A stretch of 43,496 bases of DNA from JAMCYG01 sp027365565. Its GTDB lineage: Archaea > Micrarchaeota > Micrarchaeia > Micrarchaeales > Micrarchaeaceae. The notes beneath the pieces are model-generated. The model saw only the letters and a program-made list of their open reading frames with translations. It was not told where the DNA came from and ran no database searches. Position 1 is the stretch's first letter, and each line of letters starts with the position of its first letter. A program made the translations under genes and the position numbers. This document shows, piece after piece, positions 29,296 to 37,954 of this stretch. The DNA lies in NCBI GenBank assembly GCA_027365565.1, contig DAHXMI010000002.1, positions 1 through 43,496 on the forward strand, read 5' to 3'.

Positions 29296-32070
29296 ATGGC
29301 GATGCTGAGGCGAGGCGGCCCAGGAGGCAGTGTGGGCGGAGTGGGAGTTCGGTCCAGAAGACTGTCAAGCCGAAGGCAGCGCATGCCCATATTCCTGTAC
29401 AGGTTCAAGGACCTCCTGATAAACGTTACGACAAGCCACCAGTTCTTCAACACGATGCTCGTTCTTGCGGCCTTCGTATGCCTCGTAACCGCGTTTCCAT
29501 TCTACCCTATTTTGCTGATAGTAATTCTCATGGTAATCCTGTTCGCAGTCAGCATGTACCACTCATTCCCTGGATACGTGCTGCTGATGCTGCTTACGCT
29601 GCCTGTCATAATATACCAGGCGCCGGCGCTCGGCTGGGTATTCATCTTCCTGATAAGCATGTCGCTGATTTACGGATACATGCACCACCGCATGCTAGTC
29701 TTCCTGTACATAATAGTACTGGCCGCGTTCTCGCCACTCGGATATTTCGTCGAGATCCTGGCGGTTGTGCTCACGATCCTGATGGTAGGTTTCAGGCGAT
29801 CAGTCGCCGTGCTTGTGCTTGCAATGCTAAGCATAGTCGCGATATCCGGCGTCATCGGGATGCCGAACCATGCATACGTATCATACAACCCGCTCACTGC
29901 CCATAACGCGATATTGCTGAACCCAATCATGCATTACGTGTACGGCAGCAAGCCCATTCTGACACTTTCGACTTTCCTGCCCCATATAAGCACGGCATAC
30001 GGCCAGTTTATCAGCGGCAATGTAACCACCAATGTATCGTCGGCGTTCTTCATCCTGTTCCAGCCGCTGGCATACAATGTGGGCAGCTATCTGGTCGACA
30101 TAGCCCTGCTGCTTGTCATGGCCTTCCTAATGGACATGGCGGCATCATCAATGCGGCAAAAGTACAAGGGCACAATAACCAGCACCTTCAGCGTACTATA
30201 CCCCGCTGCGTTTATCGGGGTCAACAAGTTCTTCTCTCTCGGCCTCGGAGTCAACTATCTGTACATGATTGCCGCGATAGCCATAGCGCTGATCTCACTG
30301 TTCATGCTCGAGCTCTACAACATAGACATCGTGAAAGTGCTTGACATAAAGAAAGCTGACATAAGGATGAAGTTCGGCGAGGCGTTCGAGGACCTGGCGG
30401 AAGGGGAGGCGCGCGAGACATTCAAGAGCGTGGCTAACTACGACCACACAAAGGAAGAGCTTAGGGCCGCGATAATAGCTCCGATAGAGGAGCGCGGCAT
30501 CTCAAGGGCGTACAACGTGCAGCCTGTCCGCGGGGTTCTATTCTTCGGGCCGCCTGGCACAGGCAAGACGCTGATGATGAGGGCCCTCTCCCACGAGATA
30601 CACGGCTACTTCTATTACGTCAAGGCGGCAAGCCTGCTCTCGGCTTATCCTGGCGAGACAGAAAGGATGATATCGAACATATTCACGATAGCGAAGAAGC
30701 ACAGGCCATGCGTCCTGTTCTTCGACGAGATAGACTCGATAACATCAAAGAGGGAGCTTTCAACGGATGACACCAGGAAGGCCGTCCTCTCGCAGCTGCT
30801 AATAGAGATAGACGGCTTCCAGAAGCTCGACAGAGTGATAGTCGTCGGGGCGACTAACGCGCCGGACCTGATAGACGACGCGATACTCAGGCCCGGAAGG
30901 ATGGACAAGCTGGTGTACATGCCTCCGCCAAACTATGAAGCGAGGAAGAAGATATTCGACATGTACCTGAAGAAGCTGCCGATAGCCGATGACGTGGACC
31001 TGGACGCGCTCGCGTCCAAGACAGAGAGGTACACCGGCGCAGACCTCAAGGCGATATGCGACAGCGTGTCGCAGAGGATAGCCCACGAGGCCGCACAGCA
31101 GCACAAGATACTTGCGATCGAGCAGTCGGACATACTGGAGAGCATAAAGCACATCAAGGCGTCTACCACGCTTTCGCAGATAGACAAGTACAACAAGTTC
31201 AAGGTCGACATGGAGAGGATGGAGTACGAGGAGCAGCCGCAGGAGAAGACATCTGAGATAACTCTGGACGACGTGAAGGGCCTCGGCGATGCGAAGAAGG
31301 CGATAAAGGAGTCGATAGAGCTGCCGCTGATGCATCCCGAGCTGATGAAGAAGTACGACGTCAAGGCGATAAACGGCATACTGCTGTTCGGGCCTCCAGG
31401 CACCGGCAAGACCATGCTCTTGAAGGCGATCATGAGCGAATGGAAGGGCAACATAAACGTGGTCGACCTGAACGCATCCGACATAATCAAGGCAGGTTTC
31501 GACAAGGCGGCGACATCGATCAAGGACGTCTTCTATAAGGCGAGGGAGAACGTGCCATCAGTGATATTCATAGACGAGATGGACAGCCTCGTGCCGAAGA
31601 GGGCGACATCAAGCGAATTCACGCTACAGATAACGACCGAGATACTGAAAGGCATGGATGGGCTGCGCAACATGCCCGGCGTGATAGTCGTGGGCACAAC
31701 GAACAGGCCGAACTCACTCGACGACGCGGTACTCAGGCCCGGAAGGCTAGACAAGATAATATTCGTGAGGCCGCCGAACGAAGAGGAACGCACGCTCATA
31801 TTCGAGGAATATCTCGCAAAGGTGCCAGGGTCCGGCACCATAGACTACGAGAAACTGGCGTCCGTCTCGAAGGGATTTACCGGCGCGGACATAAGCAACG
31901 TCTGCCGCGAAGTGAAGACCCACGCACTCGAAGCTGCCGTCAAGGACGGTGCGGAAAGCGAAGTGGCCACCGATGACGTGCTCAAGACCATAAAGGCAAA
32001 CAAGCCGTCAGCGCCGGATGACACGATAAGCGAATACCTGCGCTTCCTAGCGAGGTACGGCGAGAGATGA
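29296..32070 (+). CDS. Polytopic membrane protein with tandem AAA+ (CDC48-like) domains
   Basis: 924 residues. Residues 1-45 are basic and glycine-rich. Eight to ten membrane helices follow between about 50 and 345, with one larger outside loop near 190-255. Then come two AAA+ modules: D1 with Walker A GPPGTGKT near 418 and Walker B VLFFDEID near 475; D2 with Walker A GPPGTGKT near 698 and Walker B VIFIDEMD near 757. Both have arginine-finger regions (DDAILRPGR, DDAVLRPGR). D1 keeps the usual pore segment (AYPGETE); in D2 it is changed to KAGFDKAATS. The soluble CDC48 N-domain is missing and no protease domain is fused, so this is not FtsH. Likely a membrane-protein unfoldase or dislocase (inference). 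Leaderless ATG 29296. Confidence 0.88.
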   Translation: MAMLRRGGPGGSVGGVGVRSRRLSSRRQRMPIFLYRFKDLLINVTTSHQFFNTMLVLAAFVCLVTAFPFYPILLIVILMVILFAVSMYHSFPGYVLLMLLTLPVIIYQAPALGWVFIFLISMSLIYGYMHHRMLVFLYIIVLAAFSPLGYFVEILAVVLTILMVGFRRSVAVLVLAMLSIVAISGVIGMPNHAYVSYNPLTAHNAILLNPIMHYVYGSKPILTLSTFLPHISTAYGQFISGNVTTNVSSAFFILFQPLAYNVGSYLVDIALLLVMAFLMDMAASSMRQKYKGTITSTFSVLYPAAFIGVNKFFSLGLGVNYLYMIAAIAIALISLFMLELYNIDIVKVLDIKKADIRMKFGEAFEDLAEGEARETFKSVANYDHTKEELRAAIIAPIEERGISRAYNVQPVRGVLFFGPPGTGKTLMMRALSHEIHGYFYYVKAASLLSAYPGETERMISNIFTIAKKHRPCVLFFDEIDSITSKRELSTDDTRKAVLSQLLIEIDGFQKLDRVIVVGATNAPDLIDDAILRPGRMDKLVYMPPPNYEARKKIFDMYLKKLPIADDVDLDALASKTERYTGADLKAICDSVSQRIAHEAAQQHKILAIEQSDILESIKHIKASTTLSQIDKYNKFKVDMERMEYEEQPQEKTSEITLDDVKGLGDAKKAIKESIELPLMHPELMKKYDVKAINGILLFGPPGTGKTMLLKAIMSEWKGNINVVDLNASDIIKAGFDKAATSIKDVFYKARENVPSVIFIDEMDSLVPKRATSSEFTLQITTEILKGMDGLRNMPGVIVVGTTNRPNSLDDAVLRPGRLDKIIFVRPPNEEERTLIFEEYLAKVPGSGTIDYEKLASVSKGFTGADISNVCREVKTHALEAAVKDGAESEVATDDVLKTIKANKPSAPDDTISEYLRFLARYGER

Positions 32071-32075
32071 TGATA

Positions 32076-32924
32076 TTAGGAGGGCTGTCTCTTAGCCTTG
32101 TGCTCCAGCCCGTTGTTCACGAGGACCCTTGAGAGGTCATTGGCGTATATCTCAAGCCTGCCATACCTCTCACGCACATTGCAGAACTCGAGCTTCACGT
32201 AGTCGTTCGCGTTCATCGCCGCGGTAACCATGGCCGATGAGCCCCAGAGCGAAGCGTCAAGTGAACCGCCCGAGTCGGCGATCGTTATCCTGGACACCGC
32301 AACTGATGAGCCGTTCTCCTTGTTGATGTACCTTATCGGGTATATCGATGCTACCCTGCCGATTACATCGACGTTCTTCATCTCCCTGACGATTTCGGAT
32401 ACGTGCACGAACGAGGAATCCGACACCGCCATCTTCACTATCGTCGTGCCAGCGAGGCTCTTCAGCTCCCCGCGCGCCATGTCTATGAGTGCATTCTTTA
32501 TCAGGATCCTGTCGCCCCTTTCCAATCCCTGTGCGTCTATGTAGTTCGCGAGCGCGCCCCTGGCCACAAATCTCACTGTGCCACCTTCAAGGCCCAGGAC
32601 TACGATGCGCAGGTTCACCTCCCTGTTGTCCTTGGTTCTGAAAGTCGTCATGTTGAATATCCTGTACACCACGTCTTCGACATCCGCGTAATATACCCTC
32701 CTTTCGGTATCGGAATCCGCTGCAGCAACGGCGGCCTTCTGGTTCCTGGAGAATATGAAATCGGCGACGGCCCTGGCATCTGTCCTGCTGAGCCGTTCAG
32801 CCGCCTCGGCAGGCTGCGTATCAGCGGAGGCGTTGGCGCTTATCGCGCGCGCTATCTGCTCCTCCGTAACCATTCCGGAATACCTGTCGAACAGCTCGCT
32901 CATGGTGTCGTCGCCATGCATCAT
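32076..32924 (-). CDS. RPA-like single-stranded DNA-binding protein (OB folds)
   Basis: 282 residues. A helical N-terminal part (residues 1-75; MSELFDRYSGMVTEEQIARAI) is followed by two OB-fold regions: about 78-165 (DVVYRIFNMTTFRTKDNREVN) and 175-275 (VIGRVASIYPIRYINKENGS; TIADSGGSLDASLWG). This is the layout of archaeal replication protein A subunits. There is no C4 zinc finger, so the large-subunit type is less likely. The start is one of two adjacent ATGs (32924 or 32921) about 35 bases after a TATA-like TTAAATG; a TTG further up is unlikely. It stops five bases from the convergent AAA+ gene. Confidence 0.85.
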   Translation of the reverse strand: MMHGDDTMSELFDRYSGMVTEEQIARAISANASADTQPAEAAERLSRTDARAVADFIFSRNQKAAVAAADSDTERRVYYADVEDVVYRIFNMTTFRTKDNREVNLRIVVLGLEGGTVRFVARGALANYIDAQGLERGDRILIKNALIDMARGELKSLAGTTIVKMAVSDSSFVHVSEIVREMKNVDVIGRVASIYPIRYINKENGSSVAVSRITIADSGGSLDASLWGSSAMVTAAMNANDYVKLEFCNVRERYGRLEIYANDLSRVLVNNGLEHKAKRQPS

Positions 32925-33013
32925 AAGCCTCAGCCGGCACAATACCTATTGTGCGGGAACATTTAACAACATTCTGCACCTGTTGCATTCGCATACCCAA
33001 ATATTTCGGAAAC

Positions 33014-33021
33014 AATTTAAG
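33014..33021 (+). promoter_or_regulatory. TATA box of icd
   Basis: AATTTAAG, centred 28 bases before the icd ATG, implies a leaderless transcript. citrate synthase downstream probably shares it. Confidence 0.5.
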
Positions 33022-33044
33022 CACTTGGCGCGTACACTTTTAAC

Positions 33045-34265
33045 ATGACTGACAATCAAAGCGGGATAAAATTCGAGAGCGGCAGCGCGATCGTGCCGGA
33101 CAGGCCAACGCTGCTTTACGTGAAGGGCGACGGCATAGGACCGGAGATAACCGATGCCGCGATGCGGGTCGTTGACGCTGCGGTAGCCAAGGCGTACGCC
33201 GGTTCAAAGGGCATCAACTGGCTGGAGGTGCCTGCTGGGATAAGCGCCGAGAAGGAGCACGGCGACAGGTTCCCGGACAGCTCAGCTGAGCTGGTAAAGA
33301 AGCACAGGATACTTCTCAAGGGGCCGCTTGAGACGCCGGTCGGTTCCGGAATAAGGTCGATCAACGTGCACATACGCATGCTCCTGGACCTTTACGCGAA
33401 CGTCAGGCCTGTGAAGTACGTGCCGGGAGTGGAAAGCCCGCTCCGCAATCCGCAGAACGTAGACATGGTGGTCTTCAGGGAGAACACCGATGACATATAC
33501 CGCGGGATAGAGTGGAAATACGACAGCGAGAGCGCCGCGAAGGTAAGGGAGTTCCTAAAGGGGCTCGGAGTAGAGCTGGAGAGCGACACGGGCATAGGGA
33601 TAAAGCCGATAGGCAAGCAGAAGACCGAGAGAGTCGCGAGGATGGCGATAAAATACGCGATAAACAGGAAGCGCAAGTCCGTGACGATAATGCACAAGGG
33701 CAACATAATGAAGTACACGGAGGGTGCCTTCAAGGAATGGGCGTATGCGCTCGCGCTCCGCGAGTTCAGGGACAGCATAGTGACCGAGGACGAGCTGAAC
33801 AAGGCATACGAGGGCAAGATGCCTCCGGGCAAGATACTGATGAATGACAGGATAGCCGACAACATGCTGCAGCAGCTGGTGACGAGGCCTGAGAGCTACG
33901 ACATCATACTCGCGCCCAACCTGAACGGCGACTATGTGTCGGACGAAGCGGGCGCCCTGATAGGCAACATAGGCATTATAGGATCGGAGAACCTGGGCGA
34001 CACCGGTGCCATGTTCGAGGCGGCGCACGGCACAGCCCCGAAGTACGCGGGCCTCAATGTGGCGAATCCTACCGGGATAATAAACGCGGGAGCGCTCATG
34101 CTCGACTACATAGGCTGGCACGATGCGGCTGCGCTCATAAGGGGTGCGATAGACGAGGCGATGCGCAACAAGACCGTGACGCAGGACATAGCGAGGTACA
34201 TGAGCATAGAGCCTGTCGGGACCCGCGAGTACGCCGATGCTCTCATCGGCATAATATCGAAGTGA
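33045..34265 (+). CDS. icd: Isocitrate dehydrogenase (NADP type)
   Basis: Oxidises isocitrate to 2-oxoglutarate in the citrate cycle. 406 residues. GDGIGPEITDAAMRVVD is the family start. GSGIRSINVHIRMLLDLYANVRP contains the substrate serine and arginines. NTDDIYRGIEW, HKGNIMKYTEGAFKEW and LAPNLNGDYVSDEAGALIG carry the catalytic Tyr, Lys and Asp residues. HGTAPKYAG has the Lys-Tyr pair that binds the 2'-phosphate of NADP. The leaderless ATG follows a TATA box. Citrate synthase starts 48 bases after its stop, forming a two-gene unit. Confidence 0.97.
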   Translation: MTDNQSGIKFESGSAIVPDRPTLLYVKGDGIGPEITDAAMRVVDAAVAKAYAGSKGINWLEVPAGISAEKEHGDRFPDSSAELVKKHRILLKGPLETPVGSGIRSINVHIRMLLDLYANVRPVKYVPGVESPLRNPQNVDMVVFRENTDDIYRGIEWKYDSESAAKVREFLKGLGVELESDTGIGIKPIGKQKTERVARMAIKYAINRKRKSVTIMHKGNIMKYTEGAFKEWAYALALREFRDSIVTEDELNKAYEGKMPPGKILMNDRIADNMLQQLVTRPESYDIILAPNLNGDYVSDEAGALIGNIGIIGSENLGDTGAMFEAAHGTAPKYAGLNVANPTGIINAGALMLDYIGWHDAAALIRGAIDEAMRNKTVTQDIARYMSIEPVGTREYADALIGIISK

Positions 34266-34313
34266 GCATGCGTCCGGCGGCGACGCCGGCATCCGTTGCG
34301 TTAAGGTGGTTTG

Positions 34314-35468
34314 ATGGTGGAAGGCAAGCCCCTGATAAGCAGGGGACTGGAAGGGGTGTACATAGGCGAGAGCAGCATCTGCAAGGTGGACGGCACTGCC
34401 GGCAAACTCTACTACCGTGGATATCCAATAGAGGAGCTGGCGGAGCGCTCCACGTTCGAGGAGACCGCATATCTTGTTCTCTATGGGAAGCTCCCGACCG
34501 CGGCAGAGCTGTCGGCATTCGACTCCGCGCTCAAGGGGTCGAGGGCTCTCCCGAAGCACGTCGTGGAAATAATAAAGAACATGGCGGGCAAGGCTGACAC
34601 GATGGACATACTGAGGACCGCGTTCTCGGCGATGTCTGCGGAAGACAAGGAGGTGGCGGATACTTCTGAGGAGGCGAACCTCAGGAAGAGCGCCAGGATA
34701 ATATCGGCCACTGCAAGCATAGTGGCGGCGATAGGCAGGGTGATGGAGAAGAAGAGGTATGTCAAGCCGAACGCCTCGCTCTCCCATGCTGCCAACATGC
34801 TCTACATGCTGAAGGGCAAGAAGCCCAAGAAGGAAGAGGCGAAGCTGCTGGACATCATGATGATACTCCACGCGGAGCACAGCACTAACGCCTCGACTTT
34901 CTCGACGATAGTCACAGGGGCGACACTCTCTGACATATATTCGACCGTGACTGCTGGTATCGCTACCCTCAAGGGGCCGCTGCACGGCGGCGCAGACAGG
35001 GCTTCGCTCCGCATGCTCTACGCGATAGGCAAGCCTGAGAATACTGTGAGTTACATAAATTCCGCTTTGGATGGCAAGCAGAGGATAATGGGGTTCGGCC
35101 ACAGGGTGTACAAGACGTACGACCCAAGGGCAAGGGTGATGCACAAATATCTTGAAGACCTAGAGAAAACGGGCACGGACGACGTCAAGAACCTGATAGC
35201 GATATCGTTCGTGGCGGAGAAGATGATGATAGAGAAGCTCGGCAAGGCAAAGGGGATCTGGCCGAACGTCGATTTCTTCTCGGGGCCGATATATGTGCAG
35301 ATCGGCATCCCTATAGACCTGTTCACTCCGATGTTCGCTGCAAGCAGGACGCCTGGCTGGTGCGCCCACATGATAGAATACTGGAGGGACAACAGGCTGC
35401 TCAGGCCGCTGGAGTACTACAATGGGAAGATGGACCTGAAGTACGTGCCTATAGAGGAAAGAAAGTAG
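34314..35468 (+). CDS. gltA: Citrate synthase
   Basis: Condenses acetyl-CoA with oxaloacetate (a 2-methylcitrate synthase activity cannot be excluded). 384 residues, the length of the archaeal and Gram-positive type. Catalytic H224 in LHGGA, H263 in GFGHRVYKTYDPRA and D320 in NVDFFSGPIY are all present. The end has AASRTPGWCAHMIEYW. GLEGVYIGESSIC and YRGYPIEELAE open the protein. ATG 34314 follows AAGGTGGTT; a TTG one codon earlier is unnecessary. It stops four bases from the convergent small gene at 35472. Confidence 0.96.
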   Translation: MVEGKPLISRGLEGVYIGESSICKVDGTAGKLYYRGYPIEELAERSTFEETAYLVLYGKLPTAAELSAFDSALKGSRALPKHVVEIIKNMAGKADTMDILRTAFSAMSAEDKEVADTSEEANLRKSARIISATASIVAAIGRVMEKKRYVKPNASLSHAANMLYMLKGKKPKKEEAKLLDIMMILHAEHSTNASTFSTIVTGATLSDIYSTVTAGIATLKGPLHGGADRASLRMLYAIGKPENTVSYINSALDGKQRIMGFGHRVYKTYDPRARVMHKYLEDLEKTGTDDVKNLIAISFVAEKMMIEKLGKAKGIWPNVDFFSGPIYVQIGIPIDLFTPMFAASRTPGWCAHMIEYWRDNRLLRPLEYYNGKMDLKYVPIEERK

Positions 35469-35471
35469 CAA

Positions 35472-35705
35472 TTACTTCCTTGGCCTGCTGAAGAACCTGG
35501 AGAGAAGGCCCTGCTTCTTCTTTTCCGGAGGCTTTATGTACTCTATATGCCAGGAAATGCCCGGCACGTCAGTGACTATCCTTATGTTAGGGTCCTCCTT
35601 CAGGATCTGTATCGAGCTCTTGTAGAGCCTTGAGTCGCTGCTGTTCTTGTGCATCGCATCACCGTTTATAGCGTTCTCGTTGCCTGCCATATTGTTGCCG
35701 TACAT
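35472..35705 (-). CDS. Small hypothetical protein
   Basis: Unrecognised 77-residue protein, polar and Asn-rich at the start. It has one short predicted helix-strand unit in the middle (SIQILKEDPNIRIVTDV) and a basic end (KKKQGLLSRFFSRPRK). No signal peptide or Cys motif. ATG 35705 follows GGGTGAGAGTGG. It begins six bases after the stop of the RAM-like gene and is co-transcribed with it, next to the chimeric regulator. Confidence 0.65.
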   Translation of the reverse strand: MYGNNMAGNENAINGDAMHKNSSDSRLYKSSIQILKEDPNIRIVTDVPGISWHIEYIKPPEKKKQGLLSRFFSRPRK

Positions 35706-35711
35706 CCACTC

Positions 35712-36098
35712 TCACCCTATTGCCTTGTAAGTAGTAGTCATCCTTATATCTGCGATGCGGCCGAACTTCGTGCCGATCCTGTTGCCGATATAGGTTACGA
35801 CGTTCTGCGGCTCCATACCGTCCTTGAACCGCGTCTTGAGGAGAATAGCATCATCTGCGCTTGCAGTGGTGATGAACACCTCGGCGACGTTCTTCAGCCT
35901 TATCACCCTGTTCGCAAGCTCATCGAGGTTCACTTCGCGCCTCGCACCGGAAAGGTACATTTTGTAGAACCTCTTTCCCTGGTTGGTAATAACCAACTGG
36001 TACCTATTCTTGTCGGTTTTGCCGTTGTTGTTCATCCACATCCACTCGTTAAACATAAAGGTGGGCAACAGGCATCGGCGCATGGCAAAATTCTTCAT
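35712..36098 (-). CDS. Unknown protein with a possible Lrp/AsnC-type ligand-binding (RAM) domain
   Basis: Up to 128 residues. The part from about residue 58 (LDELANRVIRLKNVAEVFITTASADDAILLKTRF) resembles the RAM domain of Lrp/AsnC regulators (V.ev...tg.yDill.v), with no helix-turn-helix in front of it. The match is weak. The start is uncertain: ATG 36098 is only 40 bases from the TATA centre at about 36137, but ATGs at 36056, 36041 and 36035 also fit, and the segment between is Met/Trp-rich and not convincing. Co-transcribed with the 77-residue gene. Confidence 0.55.
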   Translation of the reverse strand: MKNFAMRRCLLPTFMFNEWMWMNNNGKTDKNRYQLVITNQGKRFYKMYLSGARREVNLDELANRVIRLKNVAEVFITTASADDAILLKTRFKDGMEPQNVVTYIGNRIGTKFGRIADIRMTTTYKAIG

Positions 36099-36125
36099 GG
36101 GTGGGGAAACCTTTGGAGTGCATTA

Positions 36126-36150
36126 TTCAGGTATATAATGGGAACCTGAA
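36126..36150 (-). promoter_or_regulatory. Inverted repeat around the TATA box of the RAM-like gene
   Basis: Seven-base arms TTCAGGT (36126-36132) and ACCTGAA (36144-36150) flank an 11-base spacer containing ATATAATG, the likely TATA box on the minus strand. A repressor bound here would block TBP. Seven-base arms alone are common by chance; the placement is the argument. Confidence 0.4.
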
Positions 36151-36324
36151 CATGACCATGCGCCAACACACTGCTGTGCTCCACCATAATTTATTGCGAC
36201 GTAATGGGTATTTATTTAAAGCGTGGCGCACGCCCCTGAAGGAACCATAAAACCGATAAATATCCTTATTTTTTATAAATATTTTTGGCGTTCTGCTAAA
36301 AAGCCCACAAATCTAAACGTAGAA

Positions 36325-36350
36325 AACAATAAATATTTGTTAAACAATAA
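36325..36350 (+). promoter_or_regulatory. Operator-like AACAATAA repeats at the regulator promoter
   Basis: Two direct copies of AACAATAA (36325-36332 and 36343-36350), 18 bases apart, with TTGTT (36337-36341) between them, form overlapping palindromes AACAA-n7-TTGTT and TTGTT-A-AACAA. They lie 10-35 bases before ATG 36360 in an AT-rich spacer, where TATA box and start site must be. This fits self-regulation by the Lrp-like product. Confidence 0.45.
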
Positions 36351-36359
36351 CTTTATTAT

Positions 36360-37940
36360 ATGAAAAGGGAAAAGCTGCCAAAACCTGTGCTCCAGGTAAT
36401 AGAAGACCTCGAGAAGAAGTACGGGAAGGGCATAGCTGCAACGAACGCCAGGAACGGCAATTTCTACCTGTACTACAACACCTCAAAGACCGACAAGGGA
36501 ACTGGCAGGAAGACGAGGTTCGCGAAGTACCTGGGCAAGGTGAGTGCAGAAGGCAGGTTCGAGCATCCGAGGCACCTGGATGCCACAGCGGTGATAAATC
36601 TCGACACAAGGATGAACAAAGAAGTAAAGGAGACACTGGAAAAGCTGAGGAAGGAATACACAAGCGTAGGCGTGGTCTTCATGAACAACAGGTTCAACGC
36701 CTACAACATGGGCCTGATAAACAGGCCGGAGTACATAGGCTGGATAGATGACGACGGCACCTTCTACGAGCACGAGAAGACGAACGAGGACATAAAGGTC
36801 GAGGCGGAAGGCCTCGACAAGGCCGACGTAGCAATCCTCAAGTGCCTCAGCATGAATTCTAGACTGCCAATATCCGGTATCGCAAACATAGCCGGCATAG
36901 ATGTGGACGAAGCAAGAAGAAGGAAAACTGCACTCGAAAAGAAGTTTGGGATAAGATATTTTCCATATGTAGATGTCTATAAACTAGGATACAGCGAATA
37001 TTTGTGCTTTGTAAAGTTTTCTTCCACTGTACCAAATACTGAAGATCTTCGCAAAGCCTTTTCTGCCGAACCTTTAGTTCAGATGGTTGGTGTAGCAAAG
37101 GGAAGGTATGATCTTCTTGTATATATGTTGGCGAAAGATAGCTTTGAGCTAAATAATATTTTATACAGACTTAGAAATACTGCAGTGTTGATATCATACC
37201 AATCAGAATGGTCTGCAGTGGCACTGCGTTCTACTTATGGTTATATACCAATGAGGGATATTTTTTTTGATATGATAGAAAAGGAAAAAGTATGGTATAA
37301 AGAAAAAGAAGCGCTCAGCAAGCCCAAGGAGATGATGACACCTACAGAATATATTACATTAAGAGAGTTGAATACAAATGGCGGTTCTAAATTCTCAGAA
37401 ATTGCAGAGAGATATAATTTAAATGCGCAGAACGTAAGATATGCGTACTACGCACTTAAGGAAAAATACAAATTTATAACAAGAATGACTATGACAATGC
37501 AGAATCTTCCTATGAGATACAATGAAATTTTTCTTATGAAAATTACTGATATGAATCTTTTCCAACAGACGAGAAAGAATCTACTGCTAAATATGACAGA
37601 GGAGAAATATCCAACCAATAAATACTGTGTTATTGGTAATATATTTACCCCCTCAGGGGGTTTCTTTGTTTTGCCTATATATTCAGGGGTAGACGCAGAT
37701 GCATTAAAAAATAATTTCATAAGTAACATACAAGGTATTGAATTAGAAGAAGGAATAATAACAGAAGTGATTGTGGGAAAAATATGTTACAGACTATATG
37801 ATAATGTTAATTCTACCCAATACAAAGAACTAGTAGAAGAATACAAAGTAAAAGAGTACGAGAATAAAATAATCTATGATAAGGAATTTCCTATAGAAGA
37901 GAAATATCTAATAAACATGGAAGATGAAGAGACAGACTAA
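36360..37940 (+). CDS. Lrp/AsnC-like regulator fused to an unknown N-domain; compositionally chimeric
   Basis: 526 residues. Residues 1-70 (YLYYNTSKTDKGTGRKTRFA, KYLGKVSAEGRF) resemble the N-terminal module of some transposase or archaeal hypothetical proteins. Residues 150-200 form an Lrp-type winged helix (LDKADVAILKCLSMNSRLPI, then RRRKTALEKKFGIRYF). Residues 200-270 resemble a RAM domain (VQMVGVAKGRYDLLVYML). The second half has another helix-turn-helix-like stretch (SKFSEIAERYNLNAQNVRYA). Up to about base 36920 the gene has host-like composition (57% G+C in 36541-36600). From about 36950 on it is AT-rich (30% in 37141-37200, 27% in 37741-37800) with AGA and AAA codons, yet the frame stays open. 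This suggests a recombination junction. Confidence 0.75.
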   Translation: MKREKLPKPVLQVIEDLEKKYGKGIAATNARNGNFYLYYNTSKTDKGTGRKTRFAKYLGKVSAEGRFEHPRHLDATAVINLDTRMNKEVKETLEKLRKEYTSVGVVFMNNRFNAYNMGLINRPEYIGWIDDDGTFYEHEKTNEDIKVEAEGLDKADVAILKCLSMNSRLPISGIANIAGIDVDEARRRKTALEKKFGIRYFPYVDVYKLGYSEYLCFVKFSSTVPNTEDLRKAFSAEPLVQMVGVAKGRYDLLVYMLAKDSFELNNILYRLRNTAVLISYQSEWSAVALRSTYGYIPMRDIFFDMIEKEKVWYKEKEALSKPKEMMTPTEYITLRELNTNGGSKFSEIAERYNLNAQNVRYAYYALKEKYKFITRMTMTMQNLPMRYNEIFLMKITDMNLFQQTRKNLLLNMTEEKYPTNKYCVIGNIFTPSGGFFVLPIYSGVDADALKNNFISNIQGIELEEGIITEVIVGKICYRLYDNVNSTQYKELVEEYKVKEYENKIIYDKEFPIEEKYLINMEDEETD

Positions 37941-37954
37941 ATAAATTTATGTAA

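Noticed and set aside
33555..35144. 529-residue minus-strand open frame
   Set aside because: It is a shadow of icd and citrate synthase; His/Arg/Tyr-rich with no domain, reflecting high third-position bias of the real genes.
37648..37663. Hairpin CCCCCTCAGGGGG followed by a T-rich stretch, looking like an internal terminator in the chimeric regulator gene
   Set aside because: It encodes Pro-Ser-Gly-Gly-Phe in frame, the T-stretch is broken, and the coding frame continues with consistent codon use.
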